Shown: positions 56,355 through 64,000 of the stretch, piece by piece
How positions within the stretch are numbered: position 1 is the stretch's first letter
Layout: each line of letters opens with the position of its first letter
Source of the DNA: Tupaia tana
Lineage: Eukaryota > Chordata > Mammalia > Scandentia > Tupaiidae
NCBI GenBank assembly: GCA_026018925.1
Contig: JAKSZU010000016.1
Span: 59,153,575 to 59,217,574, forward strand
Length of the DNA stretch: 64,000 bases
Reading direction: 5' to 3'
Translations under genes and position numbers: made by a program
The notes under the pieces: model-generated
What the model saw: the letters and a program-made list of their open reading frames with translations, nothing else
Told to the model about the DNA's origin: nothing
Database searches by the model: none

Positions 56355-57885
56355 TCACTCACTTCCCCAATGACCAGACTGTTTGCACTTGGGGCATGGC
56401 TTGGTGGGCAGTTGGGGACAAGGACATTGTCAAGTCCAGTGGCCCGTGTTTCCACACTTGATGCATGGTCCCGGGAGAATGGACTTAGATGAGGAAGCCC
56501 CATTCTTGTGCCCCTGCGGGGCTGCTGGGCTCAGGGTTCTCTGGGCCTGGGTTTGGAGTGCCACCAGGTGAGGGCGGGCTTGGCATTCAGCCTCAGCCAC
56601 CACCTCCTGAGCACTGTAAACCTTAAATGCCATTTTCATCAGATCACAGACAGGGGTCTGAGAGCCATCCTCTGCCCCTTTAAGTTTTTATGGATGTCAG
56701 ACACTGATTGGGTAATAAAGTGAGATGCCCAAAACCATGGCCCCAGCCAGTGAAGTGGGATCTAATCTTGTATAAAAATTAAGGCCTCTGTAAGGCAATT
56801 AAGGAACATTGCTGGGTTTTCATCTGCCCCCTGGGTGACTTCTCAGAGTTTGTCAAAACTGACAATTTTGTTAGAAACAGCCTGCATTCCCACCAGGAGG
56901 CATTAGATCATGTAGTCTTGCCTTTTTTGGCCAGAGTTTCCTACCTTATAGTCCTACCAGGGTCAGTAGTAGGAACAGCTGCTTGTCTGACTGGTAGAGT
57001 TGGGTTGACCAAGCAGCTTGGTCAGCATGTTCTCAGGCTGCAGCCTGGACTCACTCTCTCTTATCTTCAATCAGGGTGGAGGACAGGATTACATAGAGGT
57101 CATCCCAAGTAAGATTATAAGTCTCAGTAAGATAGTGGAACTGTTTGATAAAAGCCATGGGGTTATCAGAGAAAGAACAAAGTCTTCTTTCTACTTGAGA
57201 TAGATCTTGGAGAGAGAAGGGAATATGGACCCTGTCAGTACCCTCTGTTCCCTTCCCAGAGAGGACAGAAGAGATTAGAACTAGGGGAAGGAGTGGAAGA
57301 AGGGTGAGAGTGTGAGCGGGTATGTGAACAAACTGGAGACAGGTGAGGAGAGGATGGGAGCAAAGGACATGGAGGAGGTGGAGGCAGTGAAGGCATGGGG
57401 TAAATGTGGGGAAGCGGTAGGGTGGTCTGGGACTGGCAGTGCCAAATAGTACCAGGGTATGGTTGGGGACTCTTGTGCAGGTGCCAGGAGGGAGGGGAAG
57501 TAAGAGTTTCAGGCAGTTCATCTATAGGAGAGAGATCGGCCTCTAGGAGAGGTTTGGTCTTAGACTGTCAGAAGGACTTGGGTGGTAGTGCAGGCGGTAC
57601 AGAGGGAGGGGCAAGAGTCCAGGTCCCAAAAGACTTGGGCAAATGTAACCTCTGACCATTTTCCTACCCTTTGGCAGTAGTTATCCAAGTCAGTGAGAGT
57701 ATTGTAATCAAAAGTCCCCTCAGGAGGCCATTTGGACCTGTTGTCCAAAGGGAACTGTGACCAGACTACAGTGGAATAGAGTATCAGCTGCTTGCAGTGA
57801 TCTGAGTGAGTCCTAATTTGGTGAGATTATGGAGCGGCCAGCCCAGCAGCATCTTTGGCTCAGTTATGGACTCAGTATTACCCAT
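56355..57885 (-). pseudogene. gag: gag remnant: matrix, capsid, two zinc knuckles
   Basis: Starts at ATG 57885 with a myristoylation-type MGNTES. Matrix continues in 57748-57560 (a KWPPEG..L..L..YC..GKW pattern). A capsid start (VHIPFSLQDL, about 57225) and the LTWDDL tract (about 57100) lie in the 156-codon frame 57521-57051. The nucleocapsid has a CX2CX4HX4C knuckle at about 56460-56420 with a stop codon inside, and a second knuckle near 56390-56360 lacking its last Cys. Several stops and frameshifts separate the pieces. The presence of two knuckles is seen; one or two both occur in gammaretrovirus-like elements. Confidence 0.85.
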
Positions 57886-58219
57886 TGTGCCCGGGACTCA
57901 AGTGAACAGAAAAGGGAGACATGTTCCAAATCTCCTTTTGCCCTCATGTAGCAGAACAGGTTGATGGGCAGCAGGAAATTGGGAACTCTCCACAATCACC
58001 TGAACTCCAGGAGTCAGCAGGGACCCTGACACAGCCATGTTTTCAGACAGAGAACTCAGAGGTTTGAGTCCTAGAAACCGTGGGCAGGTGAACTTGCCCT
58101 CAGAGGCCAGAGCAGGTGGCTAGTTAGTGGTTGGTGGGTTGGCTCCTGGGAGGAGAGGCCCTCACAGGGACTACGGGGCACAAAAACTCCTCCCAGGTTT
58201 TGGTGCCAAATATAAAAAA

Positions 58220-58581
58220 TGGGTTGACCATGCACAAAATAGAAATGTAGAGCCTTTATTGGGAATGCTCCAGGCGAGGTTCCCTGATCCAACAGAGAGA
58301 GAGAAGGCCAGAGAAATTGCACCCTAGGAAGGGGTTTAGTGATTTTTATAAGGGTGTAGGAAGGGGGAGTATCTTAGAGGTAGAAACAGTCCATGAATGA
58401 TAATGATTTAGGGGGAGAGCAGACTACTATGCCATGTAGGGTCTGGTGCTGAATGCAAGGTAGGGTGCCATGTGCTACATCTGGGTTAGATCTGAGTGCA
58501 GCATAGGTCTGATGACAGGCTACATCTAGGTTGCATCAGCTGACTGCATCCATCCAAGATGCCCAGGCCTTCGGCCTAACA
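58220..58581 (-). repeat. 5' LTR of the provirus
   Basis: 362 bp, minus strand from TGTTAGGCCGAAG to GGTCAACCCA. It retains an AATAAA signal (complement of TTTATT at about 58255-58260), unlike the 3' LTR. Confidence 0.9.
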
Positions 58582-58779
58582 TGCACAACTTTTGCCAATG
58601 AGTTACAGTGCAAGCAGCCAGCTGAAGTGTCTGAAAGAATTTCCTCATCTGTAGTTTGCATTTTACAAAGGCTGTCTATACACAAGTTACTTTAGCGATC
58701 TTTGGAATCTATTTAACAAGCAGAACATGTGCAATTTGTAGATCTTCAGAAAAAATGTTAGAGTAGGTAGACAGGCATG

Positions 58780-59150
58780 AGCAGGGAGGGTGGGAATGAG
58801 CTCTGTGGGCACCAGATGAGAAGTGAGGAGAAAAGTCGGACTGCTTTTTCTATTTCCCAAAATCCTCTCCAGCGGGCCTGGAGGGAGTCATACTCACAAA
58901 CATTGATGGACCATTTTCAGCTATTGGTAACAGGATCCTTCCTACATCCTACTCCTGTCATAGCATTTGGGGTATGTATATTAAGCCTCTTTAACTCTGT
59001 TAAAGTATATTCTTTTCTGATCTCAGCAATCTTTCTTTTCCAATCACCAACCTAAAAACTGTAAACCCATCTATAACCTACAAATCCCCCCTTCCACATG
59101 TCCTGCCTTTTGGGGCCAGACCAATGGAAAAACTCATCACTAAATTCCAA
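58780..59150 (-). repeat. Dispersed old LTR-like repeat, copy 2
   Basis: Matches 60000-60300 in the same orientation and 47.58-47.97 kb in the opposite one (for example TTGGTAACAGGATCCTTCCT against TTGGTAACAGGATTCTTCCT). Confidence 0.8.
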
Positions 59151-59229
59151 ACTCTGTCTCCCGCTCTTGTTACCAAACTCAAATCAGGTTCACTCATCCA
59201 AAAGCTATCAAACCAAACCATAGGCACAT

Positions 59230-59960
59230 GGTGTGGTGAAGGAAAATACAGATTTATTGCAAAGCACAAAGTTAGGAGAGCAGGCAGCTCATGGAGATTC
59301 TTGATTGGTGAGGCCTTAAATTATCAAATTTGTGTTCTGGTTTCTGGGGTCATTCAGCCTGAGGTCTTTTGAGACCACAGCCAAGTTTCTGCCCTACAAA
59401 ATATCTTAAATATTGAAATAAAAACCTTACCTTTCCTTTAAGTGAGAGTTTTAGAGGTCAAATGGCCATTATTTATGATCAATGTTCTTTCATTATTACA
59501 ACCAAAGTCTGAAGACTTATCCCTTACTCTTGGCCATTACAATGTAAATGGATCTGTATTCCAAGAAACTCAGAAAATACACTTTATTTTAGTTCAGTCC
59601 TTATTTTCAGTTTGGAAAAGTCTCACTTTTTTTTTTTTTTTTAACAGAGGGGGAAACTGAGGATCCATCCCACTTAGAAGGTCCCTGCTCGGTTACAGTC
59701 GCCACTATTTTTTGAAAAACATCTCAATCTTGAGGGAAAATGAGTGATGACTGATCTGTTTTTTGGTGAATGGGGATATAGTTTCAGAGGTCAGGATTGG
59801 AGGAAATGGCATGCGTTTATTTCAAAATACTCAGAACTCATTCTTTAGTTTTTCAATACTATTATGTTAGCACCAGCTTTTACTGTTATGTTTTTAAATC
59901 TGAAAGCACATTTAATTATAATATACAACAAAGAAGACAGCAAGGTTGCTAGTGAGTACA
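59230..59960 (-). repeat. Old LTR-like element with AATAAA
   Basis: On the minus strand TTTGCAATAAATCTGTATTT resembles an LTR polyadenylation region. The remainder matches the fragmented repeat at 51.44-51.70, 52.48-52.70 and 53.41-53.55 kb. Lying between two copies of another repeat, it may be the LTR of the same old element. Confidence 0.55.
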
Positions 59961-59999
59961 GAACTCTGCTTTTTCTTTTTTCTATTTTCCAAAATCCTT

Positions 60000-60300
60000 T
60001 TCAGAGACACTTGGAGGGGGTCATGCTCACAAACATTAACAAATCACTTTGACCCATTGGTAACAGGATTCTTCCTACATCCTGTCCCTGGCATAGTATT
60101 TTTGTGATGTATATTAAGCCTTCTCATTTCTGTTAAGTACATTTTTTTCCTGCTTAGCAATCTTCTTCTTCCAATTACCAACCCAAAAACTGTAAAACCC
60201 ACGAATAAGCTACAAGCCCCTGATTCCACATGTCTCACCTTTTTTGGGCCAGACTAATGGTAAATATTTTCACTGAATTTCAAATTCTGTCTCTTGCTCT
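60000..60300 (-). repeat. Dispersed old LTR-like repeat, copy 3
   Basis: TCATGCTCACAAACATTAAC, TTGGTAACAGGATTCTTCCT and TAAGCTACAAGCCCCTGATT correspond to copy 2 about 1.1 kb to the left. Confidence 0.8.
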
Positions 60301-60309
60301 CAAAATCAA

Positions 60310-60620
60310 ATAAAAGGATCCCATGTACCTGATCACCCCAAGAAAGGCATGTTTTGCCTCCTCTCCATTGGATTCACTGCTGAATCTACAAAACTTATAA
60401 AGAAGAGGTAACACTCAATGTACTCAAATTGTTTCTAAAGATCCAAAAAGAAGGAACCCTTCCAAATTTATTCTATGAAGTCTCTCCATCATCCGCATTC
60501 CCAAAATAGATAAGGATATGACCAAAAAGGAAGTTACAGACCTATATCTCTGATGAATATAGGTGCAAAAATTTTCAACAAGATAACTGCAAAACATATC
60601 CAACAGCATATAAGAAATTT
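60310..60620 (+). mobile_element. L1 RT fragment, plus orientation
   Basis: TTGGATTCACTGCTGAATCT, AATTGTTTCTAAAGATCCAA and TATCTCTGATGAATATAGG follow the RT order seen at 29.25-29.45 kb. Confidence 0.85.
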
Positions 60621-60624
60621 TACT

Positions 60625-60965
60625 CTTCACAAGCAATGGGACCTGAACTTTTCTTTGTTGGACTGATTCAATCTCATTGCTCGTTATAGATGTTTTCAGA
60701 CTTCCTATGTTTTCCTGAGTCAATCTTGGTAAATTGTACTTATCCAGGAATTTTCCTATCCATCCAGATTTTATTCTTTGTTGGCATATTGTCACTCATA
60801 GTATCCTCTAATGATGTTTTGTATTTCTATTATGTCTGTTGTAATGTTACCTGATTCATTGTGAATTTGATTTATCTGATTCCTTCCTTTCTTGTTCTTA
60901 ATTAATCTAGCTAATGGTATGTCAATCTTGTTTACCAGCTTTTGCTTTCATTTATTTTCTGTATA
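60625..60965 (-). mobile_element. L1 RT/linker fragment, inverted
   Basis: Complement of the sequence just upstream of the RT fragment in a normal L1 (matching 40.2-40.46 kb), including AATTTGATTTATCTGATTCC. Adjacent oppositely oriented RT pieces indicate an inversion. Confidence 0.85.
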
Positions 60966-60969
60966 GTTT

Positions 60970-62010
60970 GTTTAATATGACTATCTTAATGGTAGGGACA
61001 AGCCTGGAAATAGCGATAACGTTGAAAGTTAATGAATTAAATTCTCCGATCAAGAGACACAGACTGGCTGAATGGATTAAAAATCAGAAACCCTGCACCT
61101 GCTGCCTACAAGAAACCCATCTCATGGATAAAGACACACATAGATTGAAAGTGAAGGGCTGGAAAAAGGTATTCCATGCAAATGAAAACCAAAAAGAGTG
61201 GGAGTCACTATACTGATTTCAAACAAAATAGACTTTAAAACTAAAAGAAGAGATAAAGAAAGGCACTATATAATAGTAAAAGGACTAATTCCCTAAGAAG
61301 ATATAAGCTTATAAATATCTATGCACCCAACTCAGGAGCACCCAAATTTGTAAAGGAAAGACTGCTCGATCTAAAAGGAGACATAGACTGTAACACAGAG
61401 CCTCAGCACCCTATTATCTCCTTTAGACAGGTCAATGGGACAAAAAATTAGCCAAGAGAATCAGGACCTAAATGATACCATAAATCAAATGGACTTGATA
61501 GACATCTATAAAACTTTGCACACAAAAAACACAAATATACTTTTTTTTCAGTTCCACAAGATACCTTCTCAAAGACTGACCACATAATAGGGCACAAAAC
61601 CAGCCTCCACAGATTCAAAGTTATAGACACTAGATCCATCATCTTCTCTGACCATGATGAAATTAAACTTGATATTAATCTCAGGAAAACCCTCTACAAC
61701 ACATAAATACATGGAAACTAAATAACCTACTTCTGAATGACTTCATGACTACTGCAAAGATTAAGACTGAAATCAAAAGATTCACAGAAAAAAGTGATAA
61801 TGAGTGCACAATATTCCATAATCTATGTGACACTGCAAAAGCAGTCATAAAAGGAAAGTTCATAGCAATTAGTGTGCACCAGAAAATGATGGAAAGATGG
61901 CAAAAGGACAACCTAACATCATGCTTCAGGGAATTGGATAAGCAACAAAAAATCCAAAAAATGCCAGGAGTAAAGAGATAATAAAGATTTGAGTAGGAAT
62001 AAATGAAATA
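60970..62010 (+). mobile_element. L1 endonuclease region
   Basis: From GGTAGGGACAAGCCTGGAAA through the endonuclease domain (RHRLAEWIKNQ, CCLQETHLMDKD motif with the catalytic-type Glu in the 60914-61216 frame) to the linker near 61990. Broken downstream of about 61216; no RT follows. Confidence 0.9.
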
Positions 62011-62014
62011 GAAA

Positions 62015-62990
62015 AGTAATTGTTTAGTTTTAATTTTGTCTGTTATTTGCACAAAGTCCATTAAGAATACTAATTGATTTAGTTGACTTTGCTGAAACCT
62101 TTTTTTTTTTTGAGAAGTTTTTGCTATAGGGCGTGTGCGCTCGCCAGACAGACAGAGAGAGACAGAGATAGAAAGCGATAAATCACCCCTCATGGGGGAT
62201 GGCCACGCCGTGATCCCTTCTCCTCCATTCTCCTCTCGGGATCTTGGGCATGCACGCACACGCGCCCGGTGTGAGTTTTAAGCCACCGGGCCCGGGACTC
62301 GAACCGTGGTCGACTACGTGGGAGCCCAGCGACATAGCCATTACGCTAACTGCTGGTCCCAACTTTGCCAAAACTTTTTAGAGGGAGCTTTAGATTAGAC
62401 TCTTTAAAAAGCCTCCCAAGGCTACTGAGTCAAGTCAGGAATCTACCATCTGACTGTGCCTTTAAGTACTTGTACTTGGAAGCTTTTGGACCTGTCAGAA
62501 AGTGACATTCTGCCAGGCAGAACTGTTTATAATACAAGGCAATATTTCCAAGAGCTTCTCTTGGCTTTTTAAAATCAACCTTAGCTCCTTAGCTTTCTGG
62601 TTATATCTTCAGATATGACATTCCAGCCCAAACCCTAGCAATAACCAGTATTTTTGATTTCTGGTGCAAGGCAACAAGTATCATTTAATTTATGCCAATA
62701 ACCATACTACCACAAAACAACAATACTCACAAACACTTTCCAATACTGGAGGTGTCAGGAAGGGAGAAAAGTTTATGTTTCAATTCTATTTTCAAAAAAC
62801 AAGCTTTGCAACAAATTGCTGAAGCAATCAACAACTCAAAAGAAAAAAAAATCTTAAATTCGGAAAACAAGGCATATAAGAAAAACAGTAATGTTTTAGC
62901 CAAAAGTCGTAAAATTCTATTTCCCCACTTTAGTCATGTAATTAATCTCTTCTGTTCAGTTTGCAGTGTTACTGTTGTCCAATATTTTCA
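62015..62990 (-). repeat. Unidentified sequence, inverse partner of 9.72-10.08 kb
   Basis: 62480-62850 matches 9719-10080 in inverse orientation. Flanking parts (62015-62099, 62361-62480) may belong to the same unit. A SINE-A interrupts it at 62100-62360. Confidence 0.65.
62100..62360 (-). mobile_element. SINE-A, young, inverted
   Basis: GACTTTGCTGAAACCTTTT before and AACTTTGCCAAAACTTTTT after the element. CpGs intact, head complement GCTAACTGCTGGTCCC. Confidence 0.93.
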
Positions 62991-63176
62991 TTTAAATCCT
63001 GAAAATGCAGAAGTCTGATCTCAAACTCATCAAAAACCTATATTCCAGAGTATTTATCAGAGTATTTTTTATTAATTTTCTTAAAAGACACAATTTTTGG
63101 ATTATAGCTTATTACAAAATGTTTTAGAAAGAGCCTCAGAATAAAGTAATTAACTATAGACAATAAAAACTTAAGG

Positions 63177-63274
63177 GGCCAGGAAACGGCATGGTGGTCA
63201 ATGTTGCTGGACTCCCACATGGCCAATGGTGGTTTGAGTCCTGGACCTAGTGGCTTGCTTTCTCACTTTCCCTT

Positions 63275-63305
<31 letters not shown>

Positions 63306-63360
63306 GGTCAAATTAAAATAAATAAATAAATAGTTAAACAATTCTTAAAAAAAAAAAAAA
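63177..63360 (+). mobile_element. SINE-B
   Basis: GGGGCCAGGAAACGGCATGG head, (CT)n and GGTCAAATTAAAATAAATAA, ending in A-run at 63347-63362. Confidence 0.9.
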
Positions 63361-63668
63361 AAGTCCAGAGCTTGAGATCTGATTTTACCATAACCCCAAG
63401 TCAATGATTTATTATCAAATTTGATCATTTCTGTGACAAACTACATTAGAACTATTTAGCATTACAAGTATGACTAATAACATACTAATACATAACCATT
63501 GTTTGAGAATCTCATACAACTTAGGAACACTTTGACATGAATTTGTATACAGAGAGCTAAACTCTTATTTCATATTGGACAATATTTCCCATATAATTTC
63601 AAAATGTCATAAAGTCATATCTGTTTTACTCAGACATCCAATAACCCTGTTAAGAATTTCCCAAAATT
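63361..63668. other. AT-rich non-coding stretch
   Basis: No gene or recognisable repeat. Confidence 0.5.
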
Positions 63669-63669
63669 A

Positions 63670-63832
63670 GGGGTCAGCAGGTGGTATGGTGGTTAAGGGT
63701 TTTGTACTCCCACATGGCCAACTGCAGTTCAAGTCCTGAACCCGGAGGCTTTCTCTCTTTCTCTCTCTCTGTTCCTCTCTGGTCAAATTAAAATAAATAA
63801 ATAAATAAATAAGTTAAATAAAATAATTTTTT
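63670..63832 (+). mobile_element. SINE-B
   Basis: GGGGTCAGCAGGTGGTATGG head, CT-rich middle, GGTCAAATTAAAATAAATAA tail. Confidence 0.9.
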
Positions 63833-64000
63833 AAAATTTCAATAATTAGTACAAGGTCAAAAAGTTTAAATTGAAAATGAAATTTGACTTGAGAAATTTG
63901 TCAAATATCAAAGATTTAGAACACTTTTTAAAACAGTATTAGGGCTGTGACTGTCATTTAATTAACCAGTGACAATTAAAAAAAAATTTAAACCATAGCT

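Larger units (their letters stand above)
54766..58581 (-). mobile_element. Endogenous gammaretrovirus-like provirus, pol-deleted
   Basis: Two direct LTRs bracket a 3.1-kb interior which, on the minus strand, holds in order a primer-binding-site-like TGGCACCAAAACC (about 58195-58210), gag (57885-56355), a protease remnant (56330-55960) and an env transmembrane remnant (55960-55290). Reverse transcriptase, RNase H, integrase and env surface unit are missing. The open pieces in gag and env are interrupted. The provirus is a fossil and defective. No matching target-site duplication is seen at the two outer ends (GGAA and TGCA). Confidence 0.9.

Noticed and set aside
57018..57655. Plus-strand open frames across the gag region
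   Set aside because: Antisense shadows of the minus-strand gag; the minus strand has the matrix, capsid and zinc-knuckle motifs in order.

Overview
This is a eukaryotic, almost certainly placental-mammal window: AT-rich, intron-like DNA packed with LINE-1 (L1) copies, hundreds-of-bases tRNA-derived SINEs, retrocopies of mammalian mRNAs and one gammaretrovirus-like endogenous retrovirus. No bacterial genes, operons or CRISPR arrays are present. The dominant SINE (called SINE-A here, about 265 bp, tRNA-like head with A and B boxes, CpG-rich body, poly(A) tail) and its shorter relative (SINE-B, tRNA-like head, CT-rich stretch, AAAT-type tail) are not Alu, B1/B2, Bov-tA, CanSINE, ERE, VES or the rabbit C repeat as I know them, so I do not assign an order.

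Layout. 1-3.4 kb: SINEs, a minus-strand vomeronasal receptor type 2 (V2R) exon 2 (2877-3168) and an inverted, broken second copy of the same exon/intron edge (1.80-2.24 kb, plus strand). 3.5-21 kb: SINE clusters and a run of L1 copies (minus 7.0-8.6; plus 8.6-9.7, 11.6-12.8, 12.85-18.4). 21.1-36.8 kb: five more plus-strand L1 units, several with tandem-monomer 5' UTRs; one L1 3' UTR (at 31.57-32.90 kb) carries an uninterrupted retrocopy of APOOL (MICOS subunit MIC27). 37.2-40.5 kb: minus-strand L1 3' half. 41-44 kb: old L1 and SINEs, one tandemly duplicated. 45.5-45.8 kb: V2R exon 1, minus strand, whose splice phase fits exon 2 at 3 kb. 46.6-47.5 kb: NEK7 processed pseudogene broken by SINEs. 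46.25 and 50.36 kb: ends of an inverted repeat made of one SINE plus 91 bp of its flank. 53.5-54.5 kb: unidentified mRNA 3'-UTR retrocopy. 54.77-58.58 kb: LTR-flanked class I endogenous retrovirus on the minus strand with gag, protease and env-TM remnants but no reverse transcriptase or integrase. 58.8-62 kb: old LTR-like repeats and rearranged L1. 62-64 kb: an unidentified repeat shared in inverse orientation with 9.7-10.1 kb, and SINEs.

How it works together. If the two V2R exons belong to one gene, most of the window is its first intron (about 42 kb), and that intron has absorbed nearly all the transposons; exons 3-6 would lie left of position 1. The alternative is a decayed V2R cluster with orphan exons, supported by the inverted partial exon at 2.2 kb. 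The only other full-length protein reading frame is the APOOL retrocopy. I found no convincing new molecular system; the most informative observations are structural (L1 5' UTR turnover, templated insertion, SINE-plus-flank duplication, the pol-less retrovirus).
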